64,000 nt of DNA from Kordiimonas marina (GTDB taxonomy: Bacteria > Pseudomonadota > Alphaproteobacteria > Sphingomonadales > Kordiimonadaceae), in NCBI RefSeq assembly GCF_023006325.1, contig NZ_JAINDF010000007.1, positions 1 through 64,000 of the forward strand, given 5' to 3'. The notes beneath the pieces are model-generated. The model saw nothing but the letters and a program-made list of their open reading frames with translations. It was not told the origin of the DNA and did no database searches. This document shows, one piece after another, positions 35,177-45,234 of the stretch. The translations under genes and the position numbers were made by a program. Positions within the stretch are counted from its first letter, which is position 1; each line of letters begins with the position of its first letter.

Positions 35177-37975
35177 ATGCTGGGATTTAATACACTCGCC
35201 AAGAAGATCTTCGGATCCGCCAACGAACGCTATCTGACGAAGCTGAAGCCAAAAGTGGCGGCTATCAATGCGCTCGAACCCGAATTCGAAAAGCTGAGCG
35301 ACGACGCCCTCAAGGCCAAGACCCAGGAATTCCGGGACAGGCTTGCCGAAGGCGCCAAGCTTGACGACCTGCTTGTTGAAGCCTTCGCGACCGTCCGCGA
35401 AGCGTCCAAGCGGACGCTGGGGATGCGTCACTATGACGTCCAGCTTATCGGCGGCATGGTCCTCAATGACAGCTCGATCGCCGAGATGAAGACAGGTGAA
35501 GGTAAAACGCTTGTCGCAACCCTCGCCGTTTATCTGAACGCGCTGCCGGGCAAAGGCGTCCATGTCGTCACCGTGAACGACTATCTCGCCAGCCGCGACG
35601 CCGAATGGATGAGCCAGGTTTACAGCTTCCTCGGCCTGACCACCGGCATCATCGTCCCCGGCAAGACGGACGAGGAACGCCGCGAGGCCTATGCCTGCGA
35701 TATTACCTACGCCACTAACAACGAACTCGGCTTCGATTACCTGCGCGACAACAGCAGCAAATACAGCTCGGACGAAATGGTCCAGCGGCCGTTCAACTAT
35801 GCCATCATCGATGAGGTCGATTCGATTCTCGTGGATGAAGCCCGGACCCCGCTCATCATTTCCGGCCCGACCGAAGACAAATCCGAACTTTATATCTCCC
35901 TCGACGCCATCATCGCCCAGCTCGCGGAAGAAGATTACGAAAAGGACGAGAAGCAGAAGACCGTCTCGCTGACCGAGGACGGCACCGAGCATGTCGAACA
36001 GCTTCTCCAGGAAGCCGGCCTTATGAAATCCGGCAACCTGTACGACTATGAGAATACCGCGATCGTGCACCATGTGGACCAGGCCCTGAAGGCCCACACC
36101 ATGTTCACGCGCGATATCGACTATATCGTCAAGGACAACCGGGTCATCATCATCGATGAATTTACCGGCCGGATGATGGAAGGCCGCCGCTATTCCGGCG
36201 GGCTGCACCAGGCGCTTGAAGCCAAGGAAGGCGTGGAAATCCAGCCGGAAAACCAGACGCTGGCGTCCATCACCTTCCAGAATTATTTCCGCATGTATCC
36301 GAAACTTGCGGGCATGACCGGTACGGCGCTCACCGAAGCCGAGGAATTCGGCGATATCTACAGCCTCGGCGTGGTCGAAATCCCGACCAACCTGCCGATC
36401 GCCCGTATCGACGAACATGACGAATTCTATCGGACGGCCAAGGAAAAATTCGACGCCATCCTCGTCGAGATCGAAGAAGCCGCCAAGAAGGGCCAGCCGG
36501 TCCTCGTCGGTACCGTCTCGATCGAAAAATCCGAAGTGCTGTCCGAGTTTCTCAAGAAGAAGAAGATCAAGCACCAGGTGCTGAACGCCCGCCACCACGA
36601 GCAGGAAGCCTATATCGTGGCGCAGGCCGGCCGTCTTGGCGCTGTCACCATCGCCACCAACATGGCGGGCCGTGGGACCGACATCCAGCTCGGCGGTAAC
36701 GTCGAGATGCGGATCGAGGCAGAATGCGCGGGCATCGAGGACGAAGCCAAGCGCGCTGAAATGATCGAGCGCATCAAGGCCGAGGTCAAGGTCGAAAAGC
36801 AGAAGGTTATCGACGCGGGCGGCCTGTATATCATGGCGACCGAACGCCACGAAAGCCGCCGTATTGACAACCAGCTCCGGGGCCGTTCCGGCCGTCAGGG
36901 TGACCCGGGCCGGTCGAAATTCTTCCTGTCGCTTCAGGATGACCTGATGCGCATCTTCGGGCCTGAGCGCATGGACAGCATGCTTGTCCGCCTCGGCATC
37001 GAAGAAGGCGAAGCCATCATCCACCCCTGGATCAACAAGGCCATCGAAAAGGCCCAGCAGAAGGTGGAAGCGCGCAACTATGATATCCGGAAAAACCTGG
37101 TCAAGTTCGACGATGTCATGAACGACCAGCGCCGGGTTATCTACGAACAGCGCCGCGAAATCATGGATTCGGACAATGTCCATGAAACCATCGCCGACAT
37201 GCGTGCCGACGTGGCTGCCCATATCATCGAGACCCGCATTCCGCCGAAATCCTACCCTGAACAGTGGGATATCGAAGGCCTCGGCGAGGATATCCGTCGC
37301 GTCTTCGGCATCGACCTGCCGGTCCAGGAATGGGCTGACGAAGAAGGCGTGGACGATACCGGCTTTCTTGAGCGGCTGGAAGAAAGCGTCAATGCCCTCG
37401 CGGAGGAAAAACGCCTGCGCTATGGCCCCGACTTCTGGGATCACATCGAGAAGAACTTCCTTCTGCAGGTGGTGGACCAGGAATGGAAGGATCACCTCCA
37501 GTATCTGGACCATCTGCGCCAGAGCGTGGGTCTCAGGGCTTACGGCCAGCGCGACCCGCTCAATGAATATAAAACCGAGGCTTTTTCGCTCTTCGAAGCG
37601 ATGCTGTACCACACGCGCGAAAGCATTGTGCAGCTCCTGAGCCGCGTTGAGCTCCAGACCGAGATCGATCCGGATGACCTGGCACCGAAAGCGCCGGATG
37701 CGATCATTGAGCAGCATATCGACCCGACGACCGGCGAGAACGAAGCCGGGATCGACCCGAACGACACCTCAAGCTGGGGCAATGTTCCGAGGAATGCGCC
37801 CTGCCCGTGTGGGTCTGGCAAGAAATACAAGCATTGCCACGGCGACATGGCCTCATCCCAGCATGGCGCCCTGTTGGCGGCACAGGCCACCAACCCCTTC
37901 TCGGGCGTCGGCCGCAATGACCCGTGCCCGTGCGGCTCCGGCAAGAAATTCAAACATTGCCACGGGGCCCTTTGA
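35177..37975 (+). CDS. secA: Preprotein translocase ATPase SecA with duplicated zinc-binding tail
   Basis: Motor that pushes unfolded preproteins through SecYEG. 932 residues from ATG 35177 ([13 protein letters not shown]); a GTG/ATG start further up would add 38 unrelated residues. The DEAD-motor Walker A is in M-K-T-G-E-G-K-T, followed by the preprotein-binding domain, second motor domain (T-N-M-A-G-R-G-T-D) and helical scaffold. The C-terminal SecB/lipid-binding zinc motif C-x-C-x8-C-H is present twice: C876, C878, C887, H888 and again C917, C919, C928, H929. SecA usually has one copy. Confidence 0.97.
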   Translation: MLGFNTLAKKIFGSANERYLTKLKPKVAAINALEPEFEKLSDDALKAKTQEFRDRLAEGAKLDDLLVEAFATVREASKRTLGMRHYDVQLIGGMVLNDSSIAEMKTGEGKTLVATLAVYLNALPGKGVHVVTVNDYLASRDAEWMSQVYSFLGLTTGIIVPGKTDEERREAYACDITYATNNELGFDYLRDNSSKYSSDEMVQRPFNYAIIDEVDSILVDEARTPLIISGPTEDKSELYISLDAIIAQLAEEDYEKDEKQKTVSLTEDGTEHVEQLLQEAGLMKSGNLYDYENTAIVHHVDQALKAHTMFTRDIDYIVKDNRVIIIDEFTGRMMEGRRYSGGLHQALEAKEGVEIQPENQTLASITFQNYFRMYPKLAGMTGTALTEAEEFGDIYSLGVVEIPTNLPIARIDEHDEFYRTAKEKFDAILVEIEEAAKKGQPVLVGTVSIEKSEVLSEFLKKKKIKHQVLNARHHEQEAYIVAQAGRLGAVTIATNMAGRGTDIQLGGNVEMRIEAECAGIEDEAKRAEMIERIKAEVKVEKQKVIDAGGLYIMATERHESRRIDNQLRGRSGRQGDPGRSKFFLSLQDDLMRIFGPERMDSMLVRLGIEEGEAIIHPWINKAIEKAQQKVEARNYDIRKNLVKFDDVMNDQRRVIYEQRREIMDSDNVHETIADMRADVAAHIIETRIPPKSYPEQWDIEGLGEDIRRVFGIDLPVQEWADEEGVDDTGFLERLEESVNALAEEKRLRYGPDFWDHIEKNFLLQVVDQEWKDHLQYLDHLRQSVGLRAYGQRDPLNEYKTEAFSLFEAMLYHTRESIVQLLSRVELQTEIDPDDLAPKAPDAIIEQHIDPTTGENEAGIDPNDTSSWGNVPRNAPCPCGSGKKYKHCHGDMASSQHGALLAAQATNPFSGVGRNDPCPCGSGKKFKHCHGAL

Positions 37976-37990
37976 GGCCCTCCCCCGCAG

Positions 37991-38458
37991 ATGACCGGGC
38001 CGGAACGGGTACAGAAAGCACTTGATGACGCCGGGCTAAAGGCCCGGGTCGAAAAGATGCCGGATAGTACCCGCACGGCGGCTGAAGCCGCTTCAGCCGT
38101 CGGCTGCACCCTCGGCCAGATCGCCAAATCCCTGATCTTCCGCGCGAAGGCCACAGACGCGCCCATCCTCGCCATCGTCTCGGGCGATAACCGGCTCGAT
38201 ACCAAAAAACTGGAAGCCCTGATCGGGGAGCCCGTGGGCAAGGCCGATGCCGATTTCGTCCGCGCCCGCACGGGCTACGCCATCGGCGGTATACCGCCCC
38301 TCGGCCACAGTGAAAAGCTCCGCGTTTTCTTCGATGAGGACCTGTTCCGGTTCGCGGAAATCTGGGCCGCCGCCGGGCATCCGCACTGTGTCTTCAAAAC
38401 CGACCCCACGGCCTTGATGGCCGCAGCAGGCGCCGTCCGCGCCAACCTGAAAAGCTGA
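37991..38458 (+). CDS. YbaK/EbsC-type aminoacyl-tRNA deacylase-like protein
   Basis: 155 residues of the YbaK/ProX domain family. The conserved K in A-K-S-L-I-F-R and the G-Y-A-I-G-G-I-P-P-L-G-H segment near 95-106 define the active cleft. Members hydrolyse mischarged tRNAs (for example Cys-tRNA-Pro); this branch is not individually characterised. It starts 15 bases after secA on the same strand. Confidence 0.9.
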   Translation: MTGPERVQKALDDAGLKARVEKMPDSTRTAAEAASAVGCTLGQIAKSLIFRAKATDAPILAIVSGDNRLDTKKLEALIGEPVGKADADFVRARTGYAIGGIPPLGHSEKLRVFFDEDLFRFAEIWAAAGHPHCVFKTDPTALMAAAGAVRANLKS

Positions 38459-38600
38459 CCGGCGGCCCCACCAAAATAAAGCATGGCGAAAATGCGTCCG
38501 CCCGCTGAATAGGATATTAACGGGCCTATCAGGCTTGTGTAACGTGCCCCTCCATAAGGTGTAATCACCAACGACAGCAAAGCGACGGAGGAGGACAGTT

Positions 38601-39491
38601 ATGAGCACCAACACAGCGATAAGAAGCACCATCACCGGGCTTGCCCTCGCCCTTGGCGGCCTTGGCAGCCAGGCAGCAACCGCAGACGTGGTCGTCGCGG
38701 CCCGGCCTATCCCCTATGACGGCCCTGCTTTCCGCGCCCAGCATCCGATCCGGGTCTATGTCGCGGTCGACACCGATACGCGCCGCGGTGAAGATATCCA
38801 CTTCGACCGGATCGCGCTCGATACCCTGACCCGCCAGTTGCCGCCCTATGTGCGGCTGGTTGACAGGCCCTATAAATCCGACCTGATGATTGTCGCCGAC
38901 CAGACAGACTATGACCTGGACTTCCGTGTCACGGACCGGGACCGGTTGGTTGAGCCTTACAACAGGCGCGCCCACTATGTCCGCGGCCGCTGCCACCGCT
39001 TCGACCAGGCTTATTACACCCGGACCCATGAAGAAGGCCGTGCCATGGCCCATTACAATCTGGAAATCCGGATGCGCCATTTCGGCCGCGATATCGACCA
39101 GGTCCGGCTTGGCACCAACCATGGCTACAGCTATGCCACGCACCTCAAGGCCACAACCAATTGCGGCTTTATCGAAACCAGCCACGCCCCAAACGAAAGG
39201 GTGCGGGACCTCCTGTCGAAAGGCGGCCAACGGTACCGTGTCGCTGTTGCCCATCAAATCCGGGAGGCTGCCGCCCGTGATCTCGGTAATATGCTGGCCG
39301 GGAAGGTCCGCCAGCTGAGCGACCAATATTATGACGGGCTCGCCGGTGCTGTCCGCTACCAGGTCGAGCTGCGTCCGGGCCGGTACTGGCGCTACCAGAA
39401 CCGTCCAGGCTGGGTTGTCCGCTGGCAACATGCCGACCGCGATGACTGGTACGACCGCTGGGAAGACCGGCATCATCGCCGTCACCGCTAA
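38601..39491 (+). CDS. Secreted protein of unknown function
   Basis: 296 residues. A signal peptide (about 1-28, cleavage near A-T-A/D-V) is followed by a domain rich in tyrosine, arginine and histidine, with a segment L-D-T-L-T-R-Q-L-P-P-Y-V-R that recalls proteins of periplasmic or lipoprotein type. Two cysteines (in R-C-H-R and N-C-G-F) could form a disulfide. The C-terminus is extremely basic and aromatic (W-Y-D-R-W-E-D-R-H-H-R-R-H-R). Family not recognised. A ribosome binding site GGAGGA precedes the ATG, and a terminator follows. Confidence 0.7.
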   Translation: MSTNTAIRSTITGLALALGGLGSQAATADVVVAARPIPYDGPAFRAQHPIRVYVAVDTDTRRGEDIHFDRIALDTLTRQLPPYVRLVDRPYKSDLMIVADQTDYDLDFRVTDRDRLVEPYNRRAHYVRGRCHRFDQAYYTRTHEEGRAMAHYNLEIRMRHFGRDIDQVRLGTNHGYSYATHLKATTNCGFIETSHAPNERVRDLLSKGGQRYRVAVAHQIREAAARDLGNMLAGKVRQLSDQYYDGLAGAVRYQVELRPGRYWRYQNRPGWVVRWQHADRDDWYDRWEDRHHRRHR

Positions 39492-39570
39492 TTCGCTAAC
39501 CGGTGCCTGCCCATCCTCGCGGGCGGGACACCGGCCCCACCAGCCTCCCCAAGGATAAGCTGGCCCTCAA

Positions 39571-39606
39571 GCGCCCGGCGCGGCATGGCCCACCGGGCGT
39601 CTTTTT
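39571..39606 (+). terminator. Terminator after the secreted protein gene
   Basis: Stem GCGCCCGGCG / CACCGGGCGT around a 10-base loop, followed by CTTTTTG on the plus strand. It sits between two convergent genes; the minus strand lacks a T run. Confidence 0.78.
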
Positions 39607-39619
39607 GTCGGAGATACGC

Positions 39620-40525
39620 CTAGAGCGCGTGCACCGCCAGCTTCCAGGCACCGAGGATGCCTGCCCGCTGGCCAAGGGCGGGCGGCACGACATAGGTCTC
39701 GAAATCTGCGGCCGTTTGCAGGTGCGGCAGATAGCCCGCAAGCTTTTCCTTAAGCGCCGTGCGGACCCGCGGAAACAGATGGTCCTGCTGCATCACCCCA
39801 CCGCCGAGGATGATCCGCTCGGGCGACAGGATAAGTGACAGGGTCGCGCACAGGGTGGCGAGATAGTCGGCTTCTATTCCCCACGCGGGATGCTCAGGCG
39901 GCAGCAATTGGCCAGGCGTCCCCCACCGGGCCGCAAGGGCGGGACCCGCTGCAAGGCCTTCCAGGCAGGCCCCACCGTGGAAGCGGCAGCTCCCGTCGAA
40001 AGCCATATCCTCCGTGTGCCGGGGGACGAGCATATGGCCAAGTTCCGGGTGCATGGCCCCGTGGACAATGTGCCCCCCTGCCATCACGCTGCCGCCGATG
40101 CCGGTGCCGATGGTGACATAGGCGATATCCCTAAGGCCCTTGCCGGCGCCAAGCGCCGCCTCGCCCAATAGCGCGCAATTCACGTCCGTGTCGAACAGGA
40201 CAGGACAGTCGAGCGCATCGATGAGGGGGCGTGCCACAGACGTGCCGCTCCAGCCCGGTTTTGGCGTCGCGGTGATATGCCCCCAGGTCGGAGACTCTTT
40301 ATTGAGGTCCACAGGGCCGAAACACCCAACCCCAAGCGCCGTGAGCGGCCGTGTGGCCGCGTGGTCCCGGAAGAACCCGGCAACCGCCCCCAGCGTCCTG
40401 TCTGGCGCTTCGGTCGGGAACGTCGCTTCCTCAAGGACAGAACCATCCTCGGTGCATAAGGCGCAAACAAACTTGGTGCCGCCGCCTTCGACCGCACCGA
40501 ACAGCTTAGGCTCACTCACGGCCAT
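39620..40525 (-). CDS. ROK family hexokinase (fructokinase/mannokinase type)
   Basis: 301-residue sugar kinase from ATG 40525; upstream in-frame codons belong to the overlapping cupin gene. It has the N-terminal phosphate motif G-A-V-E-G-G-G-T-K, the catalytic D in D-T-D-V-N-C-A, and the ROK zinc site in H-P-E-L-G-H ... C-R-F-H-G-G-A-C-L-E-G-L. The pattern is that of ROK fructokinases, some of which act on mannose. Last gene of the minus-strand hexosyl-glycerate operon, overlapping the cupin gene by 14 bases. The likely role is phosphorylating the hexose freed by the GH63-like hydrolase. Confidence 0.87.
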   Translation of the reverse strand: MAVSEPKLFGAVEGGGTKFVCALCTEDGSVLEEATFPTEAPDRTLGAVAGFFRDHAATRPLTALGVGCFGPVDLNKESPTWGHITATPKPGWSGTSVARPLIDALDCPVLFDTDVNCALLGEAALGAGKGLRDIAYVTIGTGIGGSVMAGGHIVHGAMHPELGHMLVPRHTEDMAFDGSCRFHGGACLEGLAAGPALAARWGTPGQLLPPEHPAWGIEADYLATLCATLSLILSPERIILGGGVMQQDHLFPRVRTALKEKLAGYLPHLQTAADFETYVVPPALGQRAGILGAWKLAVHAL

Positions 40526-40880
40526 ACTGGTCTTCAAGGCGTTCGATGTCCGATTCGCGGAGCTCATCCCCCACCTGCACCTCGATGAAGACGAGCATGT
40601 CGTCACCGACATTGGCGATCCGGTGCACGGCTTCCTGCGGGATATAGACGGCATCCTTGGCACCTAGGCGGGAGACTTGGCCGTCCACGGTTACCTCCGC
40701 GGTGCCCTGCACGATCACCCAATGCTCGGCCCGGTGTTCATGCTTCTGGAGGGACAGGGTATGCCCGGGCGCGACTTCGATCTGCTTGACCGCATAGCCG
40801 TCCCCCGCCGCCGTAACCGCCCAGCTGCCCCAGGGGCGCTTGTCGCTGTCACCTGCATGATACTCATTTACCTGTGTCAT
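40512..40880 (-). CDS. Cupin protein of the type II phosphomannose isomerase family
   Basis: 122 residues forming a single cupin barrel. The segment P-G-H-T-L-S-L-Q-K-H-E-H-R-A-E-H-W followed by V-x-G-T-A-E-V is the signature of the C-terminal isomerase domain of ManC-type enzymes, including the metal ligands Q, H, E and H. A stand-alone copy could interconvert mannose-6-phosphate and fructose-6-phosphate. Overlap with the ROK kinase gene and 26-base spacing from the glycerate kinase gene place it in one operon. Activity is inferred from family and context. Confidence 0.82.
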   Translation of the reverse strand: MTQVNEYHAGDSDKRPWGSWAVTAAGDGYAVKQIEVAPGHTLSLQKHEHRAEHWVIVQGTAEVTVDGQVSRLGAKDAVYIPQEAVHRIANVGDDMLVFIEVQVGDELRESDIERLEDQYGRE

Positions 40881-40906
40881 GGCGTCTGTTCCCGTGTTCC
40901 TAATGC

Positions 40907-42181
40907 TTACTGTACCGGCCGGACGAGGATGGCCCTGAAATCATTGACGTTGGTGCGCGTGGGGCCGGTGACGACCAGGTCACCCAGCGCCTTAAAGAAG
41001 GCGTAGCTGCGATTTTCCTTCAGATGATCCTCGGCGCTCAGCCCCATCTCATCGGCTCGGGCGAGTGTGCTGGGGCTGACGTAAGCGCCCGCCGCATCCT
41101 CACTGCCGTCGATACCATCGGTGTCGCACGCGAGCGCGTGGATACCCTCAGCGCCCTTCAAGGCACAGGCGAGACCGAGGGCATATTCCATGTTGCGGCC
41201 GCCGCAGCCGTCCGGGTTGCGGACTTCCACGGTGGTTTCCCCGCCCGACAGGATCAGCGTCGGCAGGCCACTGGCCTGCGCCTCCAGCGCCATGCGGGCG
41301 TGGGCACGGCCGAGGTCTGCCGCCATGCCTTCAAGGTCCGGCCCCAGGTCGATGACCCGGAGGCCTTGACGCTCGGCCCGGTTGCGGGCGGCGGCGAGCG
41401 CATCACCCGCGGACGCGACCAGGTCGGTGTGCCAACCCGCCCGCGCATGCTTGACCGTTTCATTGGCAGGATCAGCAAGGATTTCGAGAACCGGCGAGCC
41501 TTCGGGCGCGCCGTATTTGGCGATGATAGCGCTGGCATCCTTAAGCGTTGTGCCGTCGGCAATCGTCGGGCCGGAGCCAACATCGGCGAGACTATCACCG
41601 GGCACGTCGGAGATGACATAGGTCACCACTTCGGCGTCGCCCGCGGCCTGAGCCAAGCGCCCGCCCTTGATGGCCGAGACATGCTTGCGTACGCAGTTGA
41701 TCTCACTGATCGTGGCACCCGAATGCAGCAGATGCTTCATCAGCGCCTGCTTTTCCGCAAAGCTGAAACCCGGCGCAGGCAGCGACAGCACGGAGGAACC
41801 ACCGCCTGAGGCCAGGAAAATCAGCCTGTCTTCGGCCTTTAGCGTGCCCGCGAGCGCGAGCATCCGGCGCGCGGCCTGCTGGCTCATGTCATCGGGGACC
41901 GGGTGCGCGGCCTCCAGCACCTCAATGCCGTGGATCAGGCCGGGTACACCGTGACCGTAGCGCGTGACCACAAGGCCAGAAATGTCGCCGGTCACCGTAT
42001 CGGCAACCGTGGCAGCCATCGCGGCTGCGGCTTTGCCTGCCCCAAGGACAAGCGTTTTGCCTGCAGGCGCCAGCGTCCGCAGGTGCGACGGCAGGCAGGT
42101 CGCCGCCTGAACCCGGCACACGGCGGTGTCGAACAGTTCCATGAGCAGGATGCGGGCGTTATGGTCGTCTAAGGGCGCCAT
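40907..42181 (-). CDS. D-glycerate 2-kinase (GckA/MOFRL type)
   Basis: 424 residues of the glycerate kinase family with N-terminal DUF4147 and C-terminal MOFRL domains. Seen motifs are L-V-L-G-A-G-K-A-A near 44, S-G-G-G-S-S-V-L near 124, I-L-S-G-G-E-T-T-V near 309 and D-T-D-G-I-D-G near 356. Enzymes of this group make 2-phosphoglycerate from D-glycerate. Six bases separate it from the symporter gene upstream. In this operon it would use the glycerate half of a hexosyl-glycerate; other sources of glycerate (photorespiration products, tartrate, glyoxylate) have no genes here. Confidence 0.92.
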   Translation of the reverse strand: MAPLDDHNARILLMELFDTAVCRVQAATCLPSHLRTLAPAGKTLVLGAGKAAAAMAATVADTVTGDISGLVVTRYGHGVPGLIHGIEVLEAAHPVPDDMSQQAARRMLALAGTLKAEDRLIFLASGGGSSVLSLPAPGFSFAEKQALMKHLLHSGATISEINCVRKHVSAIKGGRLAQAAGDAEVVTYVISDVPGDSLADVGSGPTIADGTTLKDASAIIAKYGAPEGSPVLEILADPANETVKHARAGWHTDLVASAGDALAAARNRAERQGLRVIDLGPDLEGMAADLGRAHARMALEAQASGLPTLILSGGETTVEVRNPDGCGGRNMEYALGLACALKGAEGIHALACDTDGIDGSEDAAGAYVSPSTLARADEMGLSAEDHLKENRSYAFFKALGDLVVTGPTRTNVNDFRAILVRPVQ

Positions 42182-42187
42182 GACGGA

Positions 42188-43777
42188 TTACCCTACGGTT
42201 TTCGCAAGAGCGGTGAACCAGTCACCGATCCAGACGATGGTGGCGAGGATCGCGAGGAAGGCGCCCGCAAGCACGGCTGTGCTGCGCCACTGCACCGCCC
42301 CCGGATGGATATCCCCGAACGGCACCGTAACCTTGCGGCGGTCAAGCGCGACACTCACGAGGATGGCGACCACGAGCGTGACCGCAAGCCCGATGGCGTT
42401 CCACCAGAACCAGAAGACCTCCGGCGCCTCAAGCCACAGATAGAAGTTGAAGCCGACCCCGGCGAGAAGCCCAACATTGGCGCCGCGCGCGCTGACATTC
42501 TTGAACAGGATGCCGAGGAGGAATACCCCGAGGATCGGGCCATAGAACATGGAGCCGACCTTGTTGATCGCCTCAATCACCGTGTCAGCGATGCTGCCGC
42601 CGAAGAAGGAGAAGACGAGGATGAGCGCGGACCAGGCCAGCGCCGAGAAGCGCGACCAGAACACATATTGTTTTTCGCTGAGCTCACCGCCCGCCAGCTT
42701 GGCGATATCCTCGATCGTCACGGCGGACAGCGAGTTGATGACCGAACTGAGCGACGACATGGCGGACGCCAGGATCGCCACCACCAGAAGGCCGATCACC
42801 CCGTGCGGCAGGTAGGTGACGATGAAGGTGGGGATCATGCGGTCCGGCTGCTTGATGAAGTCGGCGAGTGGCAGGTCCGGTGCCTGGGTCGCCAGCGTGC
42901 CGATGATCAACCCCATCACGCAGTAAAGCAGCACCATCGGGAAACGCAGCAGGCCGTTGGCCAGCAGGATCTGGCTGACGGTCGTCTTGTTCTTGGCCGA
43001 CAGGATACGCTGGGCCTGGGTCTGGTCGCAGCCATAGTAGGAGGCATAAAGCACGAACCCGCCGAACAGCATGGGCAGGAAACCGAACTCATCGCCCTTG
43101 AAGCCGAAAGAATCGAAGCGCACGGCGGTAAGGCGTGAGGTATCCAGGTGGGTGAGGAAATTATCGACGCCGCCGAGGGCATGGAGGCCGTATGCCGCAC
43201 ACAGGAAAATGCCGAGGAAGATGATGATCATCTGGGCTGCATCGGCATAAACCACCGCCTTCATGCCACCCTGCAGCGAATAGACCGCCGTGACCACACC
43301 GACGATGCTGACCGCGACCCAGAAGGGCATGCCCATCATGCTTTCGAGGATGAGGGCGACGGCATAGATGGTGATGCCGGTCCCGAACGCCCGGCTGACC
43401 TGGAACACCACGCTGATCAGGAAGCGGGTATATTTGTCGAATCGTTCCTCAAGAAATTCATAGATGCTGACGAACCCGGCGCTATAAAGCCGCGGCATCA
43501 CGATGGTCATGAGCGCGATCATCGCCAGCGGCACCGCTAGCTCGTAAGACAGCCAGATCATGCCGCCGCCTTCGCGCACACCGACGAACGCCGGGGCGGA
43601 GATGAAGCTGATGGCCGAAAGCTGGGTCGCCATGGTCGACAGCGCCAGCGGGAACCAGCCCATGCTGCGACCGCCGAGGAAATAGTCGGCGCGGCTCGCC
43701 TGCTCGCGGTACAGGTAGCCAAGACCGAGAAGGGCGATCAGATAGCCCGCGACCAGCATATAGTCGAACATATTCAT
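42188..43777 (-). CDS. Sodium/solute symporter (SSS family)
   Basis: 529 residues with about 13-14 hydrophobic segments. The N-terminal D-Y-F-L-G-G-R-S-M-G-W region and the G-x-F-x-S-x-x-A-F-G-T-G motif mark the SGLT-like sodium/solute symporter family, branch associated with sugars and sugar acids. It would carry the substrate over the inner membrane with Na+, after uptake by the TonB receptor encoded upstream. Located between the hydrolase (60-base gap) and glycerate kinase (6-base gap) genes. Confidence 0.9.
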   Translation of the reverse strand: MNMFDYMLVAGYLIALLGLGYLYREQASRADYFLGGRSMGWFPLALSTMATQLSAISFISAPAFVGVREGGGMIWLSYELAVPLAMIALMTIVMPRLYSAGFVSIYEFLEERFDKYTRFLISVVFQVSRAFGTGITIYAVALILESMMGMPFWVAVSIVGVVTAVYSLQGGMKAVVYADAAQMIIIFLGIFLCAAYGLHALGGVDNFLTHLDTSRLTAVRFDSFGFKGDEFGFLPMLFGGFVLYASYYGCDQTQAQRILSAKNKTTVSQILLANGLLRFPMVLLYCVMGLIIGTLATQAPDLPLADFIKQPDRMIPTFIVTYLPHGVIGLLVVAILASAMSSLSSVINSLSAVTIEDIAKLAGGELSEKQYVFWSRFSALAWSALILVFSFFGGSIADTVIEAINKVGSMFYGPILGVFLLGILFKNVSARGANVGLLAGVGFNFYLWLEAPEVFWFWWNAIGLAVTLVVAILVSVALDRRKVTVPFGDIHPGAVQWRSTAVLAGAFLAILATIVWIGDWFTALAKTVG

Positions 43778-43837
43778 GGGTCAGCTTCCCCCTACCCTGT
43801 TTTCCGCTCCCCGGATGAGGGGCAGAGTACTCTTGCC

Positions 43838-45127
43838 TTATTGGGCCTGATCAGCACCCGTGCGGCCAGCCCAGTGGAGCCACATGGCCGCGGTCCAGGT
43901 GAAGTCCCCGCCGCCGGTGCCGCGCCCGGTCACCGGACAGAAGGCCTCATAGAAGCCAGTCTTTTCGATCAGGGCGCCCGTGTCCAGCCGGACGCGCTCG
44001 GCCCAGTCATTCAGGCCTTCGTTCGCGAGCCCGGTGGCGACCAGGAAATTCACCACGGCCCAGCACGGCCCGCGCCAGTACCGGATGGGGTCGAACTCCT
44101 TATGGTCAGGGTCGAGGCTCGGCACCATATAGCTGATCTTGCGCCCGATACGCTCCAGATGACCGATCAGCAAGGATCGTTGCGAAGTCGAAACGACACC
44201 AGCATAGAAGCCTAGGAAGGACGCACTGGTGATCATACCGCTCGATTTGCCGGTGATCATATCGCGCGAGCAATAGGCCCCGACCTCATCATTCCACAGC
44301 CAGGCAACGCCTTTTTCGGCGTTGGCGATCCGGGCGCGGAGCTTTTCGGCGTCGGCATCATGGCCGAGCGCTTCGGCGAGCGCGAGCAGGTCACGGTTCG
44401 CGCGGATGAGGATCATGGTCATGCTGACATCGACCACGCGGAACGGGCCTTCGGTGGCGATCTTCTTATGGTCCCAGCCGCAATCCCGACCATATTGGAC
44501 CATGGCGAGATAACGGTCATAATCCAGCTTGGTCGGCCGCATGCTGGCGTCCAGGTGGCTGGTGTCCCGCCGTACGTAAGGCTCAACGCCGGAGATATCG
44601 ACGGCCGCGGCAGGCTCGTCCCATTCGGGGGAATTATCGCGCCCGCTTTCCCACGGGTGGACGGAGACCACGAGGCCTTTATTGTCCGGGTCGCGGACGT
44701 CTTCAAACCAGTCGTGCCAGGCGGCCAGCTTCGGGTAAAGCGCTGCGGCACGGGCTTTCTCATCTTCCGTGACGGCGCTTTCATAAAGCCAGCGGACCAC
44801 GCTTGCGGCCACAGGCGGCTGGGTGATGCCCGAGGTAGCGATCTTCTTGTTCGTGCCCCACACCCCAGGGCCGGGGAAATAGCCTTCATCATCGCGCCAG
44901 AAGACGATATGGGCCATGAAGCCGTCATCCCACTGGGCGGAGAAAAGCGTTTCGATTTCTGTCCAGGCGCGGTCGCGGTCAAAGGTCGCGAAACCGAGCG
45001 CCGTGAAGGCCGAGTCCCAGTTCCACTGGAACGGATAGACCTGGCCGTTCGGTACGGTATAGCCGCCCCGGTCGTTGGCCTGGAGAATGTCTTGGGCTGC
45101 GCGGTCAAGGATGGATCGGTCGGTCAT
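43838..45127 (-). CDS. GH63-like glycoside hydrolase, candidate mannosylglycerate/glucosylglycerate hydrolase
   Basis: 429 residues forming one (alpha/alpha)6 barrel, with no signal peptide, so cytoplasmic. Motifs F-Q-W-N-W-D-S-A-F (33-41), W-D-D-G-F-M-A-H (66-73), H-P-W-E-S-G-R-D164-N-S-P and the C-terminal Y-E394-A-F ... G-x-G-G-G-D-F-T-W-T-A-A match GH63-type inverting glycosidases. D164 and E394 fit the expected general acid and base. The short single-domain form is the one I associate with mannosylglycerate/glucosylglycerate hydrolases rather than the larger trehalase or glucosidase I enzymes. Context supports this: the adjoining glycerate kinase, hexokinase and isomerase would use the products. 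Substrate is inferred. Confidence 0.75.
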   Translation of the reverse strand: MTDRSILDRAAQDILQANDRGGYTVPNGQVYPFQWNWDSAFTALGFATFDRDRAWTEIETLFSAQWDDGFMAHIVFWRDDEGYFPGPGVWGTNKKIATSGITQPPVAASVVRWLYESAVTEDEKARAAALYPKLAAWHDWFEDVRDPDNKGLVVSVHPWESGRDNSPEWDEPAAAVDISGVEPYVRRDTSHLDASMRPTKLDYDRYLAMVQYGRDCGWDHKKIATEGPFRVVDVSMTMILIRANRDLLALAEALGHDADAEKLRARIANAEKGVAWLWNDEVGAYCSRDMITGKSSGMITSASFLGFYAGVVSTSQRSLLIGHLERIGRKISYMVPSLDPDHKEFDPIRYWRGPCWAVVNFLVATGLANEGLNDWAERVRLDTGALIEKTGFYEAFCPVTGRGTGGGDFTWTAAMWLHWAGRTGADQAQ

Positions 45128-45234
45128 AGGGCACCAAAACTGAAAATTACAACATTACGCGATGCCCGCAGGCATCGATGATACGGGGGGACGGGGACGC
45201 AGCCACCGGCTTTGTCCCCGCCCCAGGGGAGGGA

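Noticed and set aside
35015-37717. 900-codon open frame opposite secA
   Set aside because: Complement of the SecA coding sequence, not a plausible protein, and without start signals.
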